The notes beneath the pieces were generated by a model. That model did no database searches. It had not been told where the DNA came from and saw only the letters and a list, made by a program, of their open reading frames with translations. Shown piece after piece: positions 1-9,176 of a DNA stretch of 64,000 nucleotides; the stretch's first letter is position 1, and each line of letters opens with the position of its first letter. Both the position numbers and the translations under genes were made by a program. The stretch comes from Halopseudomonas pelagia (lineage in GTDB: Bacteria; Pseudomonadota; Gammaproteobacteria; Pseudomonadales; Pseudomonadaceae): the NCBI RefSeq assembly GCF_009497895.1, contig NZ_CP033116.1, positions 2,790,001 through 2,854,000 on the forward strand. Reading direction: 5' to 3'.

Positions 1-1220
1 GCTTCAAACAAGCGATCAACATCTGCGAAAGTATTGTAGATACTGAAACTGGCGCGCACCGTACCGGGTATGCCGTACTGATCCATGATCGGCTGCGCGC
101 AATGGTTACCGGTACGCACCGCCACACCCTGCTGGTCGAGCAGCATGCCGACATCATGCGGGTGCGCCCCTTCCAGCAGAAAGCTCATGACAGCAGTCTT
201 GTTCGCCGCCGTACCCACCAGTTTCAAGCCGGGCATGGCCCGTGCCTTGTCTTCAGCATACGCCAGCAACGCCTGCTCGTGGGCCGCTGCGGCTACACGG
301 TCATAGCTGTTGACATAATCCACCGCCGCGCCCAGGGCGATCACCCCGGCGATATCCGGCGTACCGGCTTCAAACTTGTAGGGCAACTGGTTATAGGTAG
401 TGCCGGCAAAGCTGACGCTTTCGATCATCTCGCCACCGCCCTGGTAAGGCGGCATGCTCTCGAGCAGTTCGACCTTGCCATAGAGTACACCCAGGCCGGT
501 CGGGCCAAATAGCTTGTGCGCGGAAAACACGTAAAAGTCACAGTCCAGCGCCTGCACGTCCACCGCCCAGTGGCTGATCCCTTGCGCACCGTCGATCATG
601 CACAGCGCACCGGCTTCATGGGCCAAGCGGATGATGTCCTGAATCGGATTGATGGTGCCGAAGGCGTTGGACACATGCCCACAGGAAACCATTTTTACCC
701 GCTCATCCAGCATGGCGGCGTAAGCATCCATGTCGATGGTGCCGGTAGCATCCACTGGGATCGCTTCGACTGTGGCGCCCTTCTCTGCCGCTACCATCTG
801 CCAGGGCACGATATTCGAGTGATGCTCCATTCCCGATACCAGCACCCGATCACCCGGTTTCAGATTGGTCCGGCCCCAGGTGGCAGCGACCAGATTCAAC
901 CCTTCGGTGGTGCCCTTGGTCCAGATCACCTGACGCGATTCAGCCGCGTTGATAAATGCCGCCACCTTGCTGCGTGCGTTCTCGAACTTCTCGGTCGCGC
1001 GCTCGGCCAGCGCATGCGCACCGCGGTGCACATTGCTGTTGTCGTGACGGTAATAATCAACAATCGCCTGAATCACCGCCTCGGGCTTCTGCGTCGTCGC
1101 CGCGTTATCCAGATACACCAGCGGATGGCCATTGACCTGCTGATCAAGAATCGGAAAATCCGCGCGAATACGCTCGGCATCAAAAGCCGGAGCGCCTTTC
1201 AGCGACACCTGCTCACTCAT
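1..1220 (-). CDS. sufS: SufS cysteine desulfurase (partial at left edge)
   Basis: Class V PLP aminotransferase-fold enzyme that takes sulfur from L-cysteine as an enzyme persulfide and passes it to the SUF scaffold. The ATG at 1220 opens 406 codons that run off the left edge, so only the last few residues are missing. The PLP lysine lies in a FSAHKLFGP motif (about K236), and the persulfide cysteine in RTGNHCAQP (about C374), the pattern of group II (SufS-type) desulfurases. The start overlaps the end of sufD by 8 bases, implying translational coupling. A SufE- or IscU-type partner is not visible and would lie beyond the edge. Family assignment is firm. Confidence 0.96.
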   Translation of the reverse strand, partial: MSEQVSLKGAPAFDAERIRADFPILDQQVNGHPLVYLDNAATTQKPEAVIQAIVDYYRHDNSNVHRGAHALAERATEKFENARSKVAAFINAAESRQVIWTKGTTEGLNLVAATWGRTNLKPGDRVLVSGMEHHSNIVPWQMVAAEKGATVEAIPVDATGTIDMDAYAAMLDERVKMVSCGHVSNAFGTINPIQDIIRLAHEAGALCMIDGAQGISHWAVDVQALDCDFYVFSAHKLFGPTGLGVLYGKVELLESMPPYQGGGEMIESVSFAGTTYNQLPYKFEAGTPDIAGVIALGAAVDYVNSYDRVAAAAHEQALLAYAEDKARAMPGLKLVGTAANKTAVMSFLLEGAHPHDVGMLLDQQGVAVRTGNHCAQPIMDQYGIPGTVRASFSIYNTFADVDRLFE

Positions 1221-2523
1221 AGGCCAACTGCCCCATCTCGGTGTCTTCACGCCCGAACAGCGCAGCCAAACGTGGGCGCAGATAATGCTGAATCGCAGGC
1301 TCTGGCACATCGTTCAACAGTTCATTGATAAAGCCGAAACTGAGCATGCTCATCGCATCGGCCTTTGACACACCGCGGCTCTGCAGATAGAACAGCGACG
1401 TCTGATCCAGTTGACTGATGGTTGCACCGTGGGCACAACGTACATCGTCGGCGTAGATCTCCAGCTCAGGCTTGGTATTGATTTCGGCCTGATGTGAGGT
1501 CAGCAGATTCTTGTTGCTCAGCTCGGCCAGGGTTTTCTGCGCCTGCGGATGAATATGAATCCGCCCGTTGAATACCGCTTTTGAGGAATCGCCAACGATG
1601 CCGCGGAACACTTCATTGGTGGTGCAGTGCGGTACGCAGTGCTCAACGTTGGTGTGATAGTCGATCAACTGCTTATTACGCGGCAGATAAACGCCGTGCA
1701 ATTCCAGATGCGCACCTTCGCCGCGGTGATTGACCTGATAATCAATGCGTTTGAGGCGGCTGCCCTGGGCCAGAGTAAAGCCGTAGAAGCGTGACGAACG
1801 ATGCAGGTCAACATGTACGCCACCCACATGCAGCAGGTCTTCCTGCTCCAGGTTGATGCGGTAATGCTGTACCTGGGCATTCGCACCCACCACCACTTCG
1901 GTCAGGGTATTGACGAAGCCATTCTGCTGCTCGGTACTGGACAGAAAGTGTTCGATGACTTCAGCCTGGCTGTTGTCATCCAGCACCATCAACAGCCGCT
2001 GGTTACTCACAGCAGGCTCCGCTTCAGGGGTGGATATATTGAGTACATACACCGGCTTGGCAAGTTTCTGCCCGGCCGCCACATGCACCAGGATACCGTC
2101 CGCAGCCCAGGCGTTGCTCAGCGCAGCAAACAGGTGGCGCTCTGCGTCAACAACCTTGCCCAGATGCTGTTTGATCAGTTCGCTTTGTGCTGAGTCCGCG
2201 TCGGCGAAGCGCACCACACCCTCAGGCAAGGCGCTGGAATGCTCGGCAGAAAACTGTCCGTTGATAAACACCAGGCGCGTGGCATCCAGCTCTTCAATCG
2301 GCTCGATGCCCTGCTGCCAATCGCCACCGGGCTTGACGGCCCATTGGCTGGGGCAGTCATTTTGCAGCGGCGTCAGCGGCGTGTATTTCCACATTTCCGT
2401 CTTGCGCGTCGGCCAGGCGGTCGCCGCCCAATGGGCAGCACCTTGCTCACGCAACGGCGCCAACCACTCGGGGCTGGTCTGCTGCTGAGCCAGTGCCAGC
2501 GCATGTCGTTGAAAATCTGTCAT
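1213..2523 (-). CDS. sufD: SufD, SUF scaffold subunit
   Basis: A 436-residue SufBD-family protein that pairs with SufB in the SufBC2D cluster-assembly scaffold in the cytoplasm. The C-terminal half carries the family's beta-helix sequence with conserved VRCAHGAT and RGVSKADAMSML segments. The ATG at 2523 is preferred because it follows the sufC stop directly and has a GAGG upstream. A TTG at 2535 would add four residues and overlap sufC. The downstream sufS start lies inside the last codons. Third gene of iscR-sufBCDS. Confidence 0.95.
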   Translation of the reverse strand: MTDFQRHALALAQQQTSPEWLAPLREQGAAHWAATAWPTRKTEMWKYTPLTPLQNDCPSQWAVKPGGDWQQGIEPIEELDATRLVFINGQFSAEHSSALPEGVVRFADADSAQSELIKQHLGKVVDAERHLFAALSNAWAADGILVHVAAGQKLAKPVYVLNISTPEAEPAVSNQRLLMVLDDNSQAEVIEHFLSSTEQQNGFVNTLTEVVVGANAQVQHYRINLEQEDLLHVGGVHVDLHRSSRFYGFTLAQGSRLKRIDYQVNHRGEGAHLELHGVYLPRNKQLIDYHTNVEHCVPHCTTNEVFRGIVGDSSKAVFNGRIHIHPQAQKTLAELSNKNLLTSHQAEINTKPELEIYADDVRCAHGATISQLDQTSLFYLQSRGVSKADAMSMLSFGFINELLNDVPEPAIQHYLRPRLAALFGREDTEMGQLAYE

Positions 2524-2527
2524 AGAT

Positions 2528-3283
2528 TCAAGCAACCTCGTTTTCCAGCCAGCCGTAGCCTTTGGCTTCCAGCTCCAGAGCCAAGCTCTTGTCGCCGGAT
2601 TTGACGATGCGGCCGCCGGCCAGCACGTGTACGTAGTCCGGCACGATATAGTCGAGCAGACGCTGGTAATGAGTCACGACGATAAAGCTGCGCTCGCTGT
2701 CACGCATGCTGTTCACGCCATCGGCGACTACCTGTAGGGCGTCGATATCCAGCCCTGAGTCGGTCTCGTCAAGAATGCACAGTGACGGTTCAAGCAGCAT
2801 CATCTGCATGATCTCGTTGCGCTTCTTCTCGCCACCGGAAAAACCTTCATTGACGCCGCGCTTGAGAAAGCTTGCATCCAGATCTACGCGCTTGCTGGTC
2901 TCACGCGCGAGCTTCATGAACTCCACCGAAGACAGCTCCGGCAAACCCGCGTGCTTGCGCTTGGCATCCAGCGACACCTTGAGAAATTCCATGTTGCTGA
3001 CGCCGGGGATCTCGACCGGGTACTGAAACGCCAGAAACAACCCTTCACGGGCACGTTCTTCGGTATCCAGTTCCAGCAGGTTCTGGCCCTTGAACGTGAT
3101 GGTACCGCCGGTGGCTTCATAACCGGGGCGGCCAGACAATACATTGCCCAGCGTGCTCTTGCCTGAACCGTTAGGGCCCATGATGGCGTGCACTTCACCC
3201 GGTTTGATGTCGATACTCAAACCCTTGAGAATATCTTCATCCTTATCACCCACTTTCGCGTACAAATCCTTGATATGTAACAT
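2528..3283 (-). CDS. sufC: SufC, SUF system ATPase
   Basis: A 251-residue ABC-type ATPase that powers the conformational changes of the SufBCD scaffold. It is cytoplasmic and not a transporter. Visible motifs are Walker A GPNGSGKST, the signature FSGGEKKR and Walker B LCILDETDSGLD, which has the Asp-Glu pair. The ATG at 3283 gives the usual MLxIKDL beginning of SufC. A GTG two codons upstream is possible but less typical. It lies between sufB (52-base gap) and sufD (4-base gap). Confidence 0.96.
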   Translation of the reverse strand: MLHIKDLYAKVGDKDEDILKGLSIDIKPGEVHAIMGPNGSGKSTLGNVLSGRPGYEATGGTITFKGQNLLELDTEERAREGLFLAFQYPVEIPGVSNMEFLKVSLDAKRKHAGLPELSSVEFMKLARETSKRVDLDASFLKRGVNEGFSGGEKKRNEIMQMMLLEPSLCILDETDSGLDIDALQVVADGVNSMRDSERSFIVVTHYQRLLDYIVPDYVHVLAGGRIVKSGDKSLALELEAKGYGWLENEVA

Positions 3284-3335
3284 ATTCACTGCCTGATAAC
3301 TGTTGAATTAAAGGGACGCCAGTCGTTGATTCGGG

Positions 3336-4772
3336 TTAACCCACCGAACCTTCCAGACTGACTTCCAGCAACTTGCCCGCTTCCACCGCAAATTCCATCG
3401 GCAGCTCCTTGAACACCTCACGGCAGAAACCGTTGACGATCATGGAGATGGCCTTTTCCGCATCCAGGCCGCGCTGCTGACACAGGAACATCTGGTCGTC
3501 GCTGACCTTGGAGGTGGTCGCTTCGTGCTCGACCACAGCCGTCGGATTGCGGCTTTCGATATACGGGAAGGTATGCGCACCACACTGATCGCCGATCAGC
3601 AGCGAGTCGCACTGGGTAAAGTTGCGCGCACCGTCCGCACCCGGGTTGAACCGCACCAACCCGCGGTAGGCACTGTTACTGCGACCCGCCGAAATACCCT
3701 TGGCGATGATCGTCGAGCGGGTGTTCTTGCCCAGATGGATCATCTTGGTGCCGGTATCGGCCTGCTGAAAATTATTGGTCAGCGCCACCGAGTAGAACTC
3801 GCCGACGCTGTTATCACCTTTGAGGATGCAGCTGGGGTACTTCCAGGTTACGGCCGAGCCGGTTTCCACCTGAGTCCAGGAAATCTTCGCATTGGTATGG
3901 CAGATGCCGCGCTTGGTAACGAAATTGTAGATCCCGCCCTTGCCTTCGGAATTGCCCGGATACCAGTTTTGCACGGTCGAGTACTTGATGGTCGCGTTAT
4001 CCAGCGCCACCAGCTCGACGACAGCTGCGTGCAGCTGGTTTTCATCGCGCATGGGTGCGGTGCAACCTTCGAGGTAGCTCACATGCGAGCCCTCCTCGGC
4101 AATGATCAGCGTGCGCTCGAACTGCCCGGTGTTCATTTCGTTGATACGGAAGTAGGTTGAAAGCTCCATCGGGCAACGCACGCCCTTGGGGATGTAGACA
4201 AAGGAACCGTCCGAGAACACCGCGGAGTTCAGGGCGGCGTAGTAGTTGTCTTTTTGCGGAACAACACTACCCAGGTACTTTTTCACCAATTCGGGGCAAC
4301 GATGTACTGCCTCGCTGATCGGGCAGAAGATAACGCCCGCTTCTTCCAGCTTGGCGCGGAAGGTGGTTACCACAGAGACAGAATCGAATACCGCATCTAC
4401 AGCCACACCTGCGAGCATTTCCTGTTCGTGCAACGGAATGCCCAGCTTTTCATAGGTAGCGATCAGTTCAGGATCAACTTCGGCCAGGCTCTTGGGCTTG
4501 TCAGCCATACTCTTGGGCGAGGAAAAATAGGAAACCGCTTGAAAGTCGATCTCCGGATAATGCACGTGCGCCCAGGTCGGCTCTTCCATTTCCTGCCAGG
4601 CGCGGAAGGCTTTCAGTCGCCACTCAAGCAACCATTCCGGCTCGCCCTTCTTCTCGGAAATGAAACGCACAACGCTTTCATCCAGACCGGGCGGCAAGGT
4701 ATCGGACTCAATGGCTGAATGAAATCCAGCCGCATAGTCCTTCTTGATAAGACTCTCGACTTGTTCAGTCAC
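3336..4772 (-). CDS. sufB: SufB, SUF scaffold subunit
   Basis: A 478-residue SufBD-family protein, the core subunit on which Fe-S clusters are built in the SufBC2D complex. It shows SufB hallmarks such as [17 protein letters not shown] and the C-terminal [17 protein letters not shown]. The start is GTG at 4772, supported by GAGGTG seven bases upstream, and no competing ATG is nearby. It follows iscR by 125 bases on the same strand. A small hairpin sits just after the iscR stop, so suf expression may be partly attenuated or processed there (inference). Confidence 0.96.
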   Translation of the reverse strand: MTEQVESLIKKDYAAGFHSAIESDTLPPGLDESVVRFISEKKGEPEWLLEWRLKAFRAWQEMEEPTWAHVHYPEIDFQAVSYFSSPKSMADKPKSLAEVDPELIATYEKLGIPLHEQEMLAGVAVDAVFDSVSVVTTFRAKLEEAGVIFCPISEAVHRCPELVKKYLGSVVPQKDNYYAALNSAVFSDGSFVYIPKGVRCPMELSTYFRINEMNTGQFERTLIIAEEGSHVSYLEGCTAPMRDENQLHAAVVELVALDNATIKYSTVQNWYPGNSEGKGGIYNFVTKRGICHTNAKISWTQVETGSAVTWKYPSCILKGDNSVGEFYSVALTNNFQQADTGTKMIHLGKNTRSTIIAKGISAGRSNSAYRGLVRFNPGADGARNFTQCDSLLIGDQCGAHTFPYIESRNPTAVVEHEATTSKVSDDQMFLCQQRGLDAEKAISMIVNGFCREVFKELPMEFAVEAGKLLEVSLEGSVG

Positions 4773-4877
4773 GGTATCACCTCAATCAGGCAGACGGGCA
4801 AACGGCCCGGCTGCTACGTCAAATCAGGCTTGCTGGCGCTACTGCCCCGGTTTCGAGACTACTGCCAGCAAAGATAG

Positions 4878-4897
4878 AGCGGCTCTTGCAGGCCGCT
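4878..4897 (-). other. Small hairpin between iscR and sufB
   Basis: AGCGGC at 4878-4883 pairs with GCCGCT at 4892-4897, immediately after the iscR stop. No clear U-run follows, so this is more likely a processing or attenuation hairpin than a full terminator. The rest of the 125-base gap shows nothing recognisable apart from the sufB ribosome site. Confidence 0.35.
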
Positions 4898-5380
4898 TCA
4901 GATAATGCGCTGTAGCTCGGACACGGTCTGGCTACTGATCGCGCCTGCCCTGTCCTGACGGTTGCGCACACGTTGAATATCTTCGCGAGACACCAGATCA
5001 GCCAGGCTGATATCGCTCAGAAATTGATGCAACCGGTCGCTGAGATCGGACCACAAGTGATGCGTCAGGCAAACCTCGCCCTGCTGGCAATCACCCCGAC
5101 CCAGGCAGCGGGTAGCGTCCATGGAGTCATTCACAGCTTCGACAATCTGCGCAACACTGATCGCCGCTGGACCACCTGCCAGACGATAACCACCACCCGG
5201 GCCTCTGACGCTTTCTACCAGGCGGCAACGGCGCAGCTTGGCAAACAGCTGTTCGAGATAGGAGATGGACACGCCCTGACGCTGCGAAATATCGGCCAGA
5301 GTGATAGGGCCCTGATCTTCGTGCAGCGCCAGATCCAGCATGGCTGTGACCGCGTAGCGGCCTTTAGTGGTCAATCGCAT
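4898..5380 (-). CDS. iscR: IscR, Fe-S cluster-sensing Rrf2-family repressor
   Basis: A 160-residue Rrf2 winged-helix regulator. The cluster ligands sit exactly where Escherichia coli IscR has them: C92, C98, C104 and H107, in [17 protein letters not shown]. The start at 5380 ([11 protein letters not shown]) is the conserved IscR start, and a longer frame upstream to 5428 is not needed. In the known family, [2Fe-2S]-IscR represses its own promoter when clusters are plentiful. A near-consensus type 1 site lies upstream (see 5421-5445). It heads a suf operon rather than the isc operon usual for this regulator in relatives, so it probably controls sufBCDS directly. Confidence 0.96.
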   Translation of the reverse strand: MRLTTKGRYAVTAMLDLALHEDQGPITLADISQRQGVSISYLEQLFAKLRRCRLVESVRGPGGGYRLAGGPAAISVAQIVEAVNDSMDATRCLGRGDCQQGEVCLTHHLWSDLSDRLHQFLSDISLADLVSREDIQRVRNRQDRAGAISSQTVSELQRII

Positions 5381-5420
5381 TGGCAATCCCGAGCCGGTTG
5401 AACATGCTTGCAATGATGCA

Positions 5421-5445
5421 ATAGCCAAGCAATTTAGTCAAGTAT
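5421..5445 (-). promoter_or_regulatory. IscR type 1 operator and iscR promoter
   Basis: On the minus strand this 25-base site begins ATACTTGACT and ends GGCTAT. By hand it matches 22 of 25 positions of the published type 1 IscR consensus as I remember it. Its TTGACT also reads as a -35 box, followed after 17 bases by CATCAT as a possible -10. It lies 41-65 bases upstream of the iscR ATG, where autorepression is expected. Confidence 0.8.
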
Positions 5446-5651
5446 TCGGCTGGCCCAGGAAGCGCTAAATGCGGGCATTATAAAGACATTTGGCCCTCGG
5501 CTGAACAGCCATTGCCCTGATAGCGAGAGGCTATTTTTATCCAGGACACCGCTTAAAACATAAAATGGCTGATACTTAGGTGCAGGTATGCCGCAGGTAG
5601 TGCTATCGTTTTGGCTGATTTGCGAACAGTACAATAAGGAGTCCTTTTACC

Positions 5652-7088
5652 ATGAGTCACTACACCGAGTTCTTTATCAACGGCCAATGGGTTAAACCCA
5701 AGGGCGAGCAGACCCTGGACGTTATCAATCCGGCCAACGAAGAAGTGGCTGCGACCATTGCCCTGGGCAACAAGGAAGATGTTGATCTGGCTGTCGAAGC
5801 CGCGCGCAAGGCGTTTGAAACCTATTCGCAGACCAGCCGCGAAGAGCGTATTGCGCTGTTGGAAAAAGTGCTTGCGGTGATGACCAAGCGTCAGCCCGAC
5901 CTAGCCAAAGCCATCTCCATCGAAATGGGCGCACCCGCCAAGCTGGCGAAGGCAGCGCAAGCTCCATCCGGCATCGGGCATTTTTCCGCGGCGCTGGATG
6001 CATTGAAAGAGTTCAAGTTTGAAGAAGAGATCGGTACCACCTTGGTGGTCAAGGAGCCTATCGGCGTCTGCGGTCTGATCACACCCTGGAACTGGCCGAT
6101 GAACCAGATGGCCTGCAAAGTCGCTCCTGCCTTGGCAACCGGTTGCACCATGGTACTGAAGCCGTCCGAAGTGGCGCCGCTGTCCGCGCTGATTCTGGCC
6201 GAGATTCTTGAGGAAGCGGGCGTTCCCGCCGGCGTATTCAACCTGGTCAATGGCGATGGCCCAACCGTGGGCGCGGCCATGTCTTCGCACCCGGGTATCG
6301 ATATGATGTCGTTCACTGGCTCCACCGGTGCGGGTCGTCAGGTGATGAAGTCCGGTGCAGATACCATCAAGCGTGTGGCCTTGGAACTGGGCGGCAAGTC
6401 GGCCAATATTTTGCTGGATGACGTCAACTTCGAGAAAATGGTTGGCCACGCGGTCATGTCCTGCATGAACAACAGCGGCCAGTCGTGCAACGCCCCTACG
6501 CGTCTGCTGGTGCCTAACAGCCGCATGGATGAGGTCGCGCAAATCGCCAAGGCCGTTGTTGCCAAGGTGAAGGCCGGTGATCCCGATGCGGAAGATACCG
6601 TTATCGGTCCAGTGGTTTCCAAGGCGCAGTGGAGCAAGATCCAGGGCCTGATCCAGGATGGCATCGCAGAGAAAGCCACGCTGATTGCAGGTGGCCCGGA
6701 TCGTCCGGATGGTCTGACCAAGGGCTATTACGTCAAGCCAACCATTTTCAGCCACGTCACCAACGACATGACCATTGCCCGGGAAGAAGTTTTCGGCCCG
6801 GTACTGGTGATCATTGGGTATGAGAATGACGATGACGCTGTACGCATTGCCAATGACACCAACTACGGCCTGTCCGGCTATGTGTCTTCAGCCAACCTGG
6901 ATCGCGCACGCAGCGTAGCCCGCCGTATCCGCACCGGCATGGTTCACCTCAACGGTGCCCCGCTGGACAACAAGGCGCCCTTCGGTGGTTACAAAGAGTC
7001 AGGCAATGGCCGCGAGTGGGGTCACTACGGCTTTGAGGACTTCCTGGAGGTCAAGTCCATCTATGGGTATAACGTGAAGCAGGCTTAA
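5652..7088 (+). CDS. NAD(P)-dependent aldehyde dehydrogenase
   Basis: A 478-residue aldehyde dehydrogenase superfamily enzyme oxidising an aldehyde to the acid. Visible are the PWNWPMNQ cofactor-entry segment, the general-base glutamate in ALELGGKS, and the nucleophilic cysteine in NNSGQSCNAPTR. The C-terminal PFGGYKESGNGRE segment is normal. The ATG at 5652 follows an AAGGAG ribosome site. It is transcribed alone, away from iscR, and ends at a strong terminator. The natural substrate cannot be read from sequence. Broad-range aliphatic or aromatic aldehyde dehydrogenases are the closest types. Confidence 0.92.
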   Translation: MSHYTEFFINGQWVKPKGEQTLDVINPANEEVAATIALGNKEDVDLAVEAARKAFETYSQTSREERIALLEKVLAVMTKRQPDLAKAISIEMGAPAKLAKAAQAPSGIGHFSAALDALKEFKFEEEIGTTLVVKEPIGVCGLITPWNWPMNQMACKVAPALATGCTMVLKPSEVAPLSALILAEILEEAGVPAGVFNLVNGDGPTVGAAMSSHPGIDMMSFTGSTGAGRQVMKSGADTIKRVALELGGKSANILLDDVNFEKMVGHAVMSCMNNSGQSCNAPTRLLVPNSRMDEVAQIAKAVVAKVKAGDPDAEDTVIGPVVSKAQWSKIQGLIQDGIAEKATLIAGGPDRPDGLTKGYYVKPTIFSHVTNDMTIAREEVFGPVLVIIGYENDDDAVRIANDTNYGLSGYVSSANLDRARSVARRIRTGMVHLNGAPLDNKAPFGGYKESGNGREWGHYGFEDFLEVKSIYGYNVKQA

Positions 7089-7125
7089 CTACCGCTTCTT
7101 GCTTAACCGTTAAGTGGTATCTAGA

Positions 7126-7150
7126 CCCCGGCTCCGTGCCGGGGTTTTTT
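7126..7150 (+). terminator. Rho-independent terminator of the aldehyde dehydrogenase gene
   Basis: CCCCGGC and GCCGGGG form a perfect 7-bp stem with a 5-base loop, followed by six T residues, 38 bases after the stop codon. Confidence 0.92.
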
Positions 7151-7192
7151 GTCTTAGCGGGCGGGAGACTACTATTAGCTCGGAGCTTGGTC

Positions 7193-7298
7193 GCCTTCGG
7201 CGTGCCAGGGTTCCGAAAAACGCCGTGAATACGTCCTTGTAGGCTTGGATAAAACATCCCTGTTTTATACATTTTCTCCACCCTGACACGCCGAAGGC
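7193..7298. repeat. Intergenic inverted-repeat element
   Basis: GCCTTCGGCGTGCCAGGGT at 7193-7211 recurs inverted at 7280-7298 with one mismatch. Between the arms, ATAAAACA and TGTTTTAT form a perfect 8-bp stem with a four-base loop (7249-7268). This structured block fills most of the 322-base gap between the aldehyde dehydrogenase gene and pntB (7089-7410). The remainder, 7299-7410, shows no gene. A reverse-strand frame covers it, but it has none of the features of a real protein. The block resembles a small non-coding dispersed repeat. Confidence 0.6.
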
Positions 7299-7410
7299 TC
7301 AGTGTACATTTGGGTGATGCAGAGGATGCTTTCCCAAGGTCAAAGGCACTGGGAACTCCATGTGTGGCCTTGACCTCGTCATTCACCTCTCCGCTTTTAC
7401 CCTCGCTAGG

Positions 7411-8835
7411 CTATCCCAGCGACTTCACCGCCTCGATCATCTGTGACATTACCTTTTGTGCATCGCCGTAAACCATTGAAGTATTTTCGGCATAGAACAG
7501 CTCGTTCTCGACCCCGGAATAGCCTTTGCCTTGCCCGCGTTTAACCACGTAGGCCTGATGGGCCATGTCGACATTCAGAATTGGCATGCCGTAAATCGGG
7601 CTGGATTTGCGTGTGCGGGCGGCGGGGTTTACCACGTCGTTGGCGCCGAGCACGATGGCGACATCGGCCTGGGCGAAGTCTTCGTTGATATCCTCCAGAT
7701 CGTGGATGATGTCGTAGGGCACGCCAGCTTCCGCCAACAGCACGTTCATATGTCCAGGCATCCGCCCGGCCACCGGATGAATAGCGAATTTCACGTCTAC
7801 GCCCTGCTTTTGCAACAGCTTCACGAACTCGTACAGTTTGTGCTGGGCTTGGGCTACGGCCAGGCCGTAGCCTGGCACGATAATTACCTTGCTGGCGTAG
7901 TACATGGCGATAGCGGCATCAGAAGCTTCCGCCGACTTCATGCTGCCTTCGATATCCGAATCACCCTCCCCGCCGCTTTCACCAAACTGGCTGAAAATCA
8001 CATTCGACACCGGGCGGTTCATGGCCTTGGCCATCATCAGTGTCAGCAAGGTGCCCGCCGAACCCACCACGGTACCGGCAATGATCATTGCCGGGTTCTG
8101 CAGCACAAAACCTTCAAAGGCAACTGCCAGGCCGGTGAAAGCGTTGTACAGCGAGATCACCACAGGCATATCGGCACCGCCGATAGGCGTCGTCAACATG
8201 ACACCCAACACCAGGGCAAGAATGAAAAACAGCGAAATCATCAACATGGAGACTTCGCCGCCGGTCACGCCTGCAGTGGTGATAGCGGCGCCCAGACCCA
8301 GGGCCGCGAAAAACAGCACAGCATTGATCGCCTGTTGGCCGGGCAAGCGTATTGTTTTGCTCATGCGCCCATCGAGCTTGGCCCAGGCGACCAGCGAACC
8401 GGACAGCGCAACCGCGCCTATCAAACCGCCGAGTACCGCCAGCACACTGACCACCACACCATGTGACTGGGCATTGCCCGAGAACAGCTCGATGGCGGCA
8501 ATCGCCGCTGCGGCGCCGCCGCCCATACCGTTATACAGCGCAACCATCTGCGGCATGTCAGTCATCGCGACTTTCTTACCGCTATACCAGGCCCAGCCGA
8601 CGCCAAGCCCGAGAGCAATCATCACCAGGGCCAGATTCAAGACCACATGCGGCTGTGCCCGCTCATTGACGTCCAGGCCGTATAGAAAGGCCACCACCAC
8701 AGCCAGCACCATGCCCCAGCCCGCAACGACAATGCCTGAGCGCGCGGTTTTTGGGCTGGCCATACGCTTGAGACCGTAGATAAACAACAATGCCGCTGTG
8801 AAATACGCCCCCTCGATAATCAGACTGGTATCCAT
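7411..8835 (-). CDS. pntB: NAD(P) transhydrogenase subunit beta
   Basis: A 474-residue membrane subunit of the proton-pumping transhydrogenase, which uses the proton gradient to drive NADH to NADPH hydride transfer. The N-terminal half holds many transmembrane helices (domain II). The C-terminal 180 residues are the NADP-binding domain III, with PGYGLAVAQAQ and HPVAGRMPGHMN. The ATG at 8835 has a GGAG upstream and starts 2 bases after the pntAb stop. Last gene of pntAa-pntAb-pntB. Confidence 0.96.
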   Translation of the reverse strand: MDTSLIIEGAYFTAALLFIYGLKRMASPKTARSGIVVAGWGMVLAVVVAFLYGLDVNERAQPHVVLNLALVMIALGLGVGWAWYSGKKVAMTDMPQMVALYNGMGGGAAAAIAAIELFSGNAQSHGVVVSVLAVLGGLIGAVALSGSLVAWAKLDGRMSKTIRLPGQQAINAVLFFAALGLGAAITTAGVTGGEVSMLMISLFFILALVLGVMLTTPIGGADMPVVISLYNAFTGLAVAFEGFVLQNPAMIIAGTVVGSAGTLLTLMMAKAMNRPVSNVIFSQFGESGGEGDSDIEGSMKSAEASDAAIAMYYASKVIIVPGYGLAVAQAQHKLYEFVKLLQKQGVDVKFAIHPVAGRMPGHMNVLLAEAGVPYDIIHDLEDINEDFAQADVAIVLGANDVVNPAARTRKSSPIYGMPILNVDMAHQAYVVKRGQGKGYSGVENELFYAENTSMVYGDAQKVMSQMIEAVKSLG

Positions 8836-8837
8836 AA

Positions 8838-9176
8838 CTACTCCTTGTCTGCCGAAGAGGATTGATCCGTTTTCTTGTCGCTGGATTTGAACATCTCCAG
8901 CATGCGTTCGGTGACCACATAGCCACCAGCAGCGTTGCCGGCACCCAGGAGTACGCCAAAGAAGCCAATCACCTGCTCCAGCGGAGTAGCCGCATTAAGC
9001 AGCGCCCACATGGCGCCAACCACAACAATGCCGTGGATAAAATTCGAACCGGACATGAGTGGCGTGTGCAGGATCGCCGGCACCCGACCGATGATTTCGT
9101 AACCGGTGAAGGCAGCCAGCATAAAGATGTAGAGTGCAACGAAACCGGTAATGGTTGTGGTCACGTCCATAGTCAT
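8838..9176 (-). CDS. pntAb: NAD(P) transhydrogenase subunit alpha part 2
   Basis: A 112-residue membrane protein matching the C-terminal membrane domain of a full-length PntA. It has about three hydrophobic helices (residues 8-30, 45-65, 68-92) and the conserved HTPLMSGSNFIHG segment. Splitting PntA into two polypeptides is common in Pseudomonas. The ATG overlaps the pntAa stop as ATGA, a sign of coupling. A second ATG two codons in is possible. Confidence 0.94.
   Translation of the reverse strand: MTMDVTTTITGFVALYIFMLAAFTGYEIIGRVPAILHTPLMSGSNFIHGIVVVGAMWALLNAATPLEQVIGFFGVLLGAGNAAGGYVVTERMLEMFKSSDKKTDQSSSADKE

Noticed and set aside
2524..2535. TTG start for sufD at 2535
   Set aside because: The ATG at 2523 immediately after the sufC stop gives the conserved SufD start.
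7051..7386. Reverse-strand frame of 111 codons after the aldehyde dehydrogenase gene
   Set aside because: It covers a terminator and a structured repeat; no domain or convincing ribosome site.
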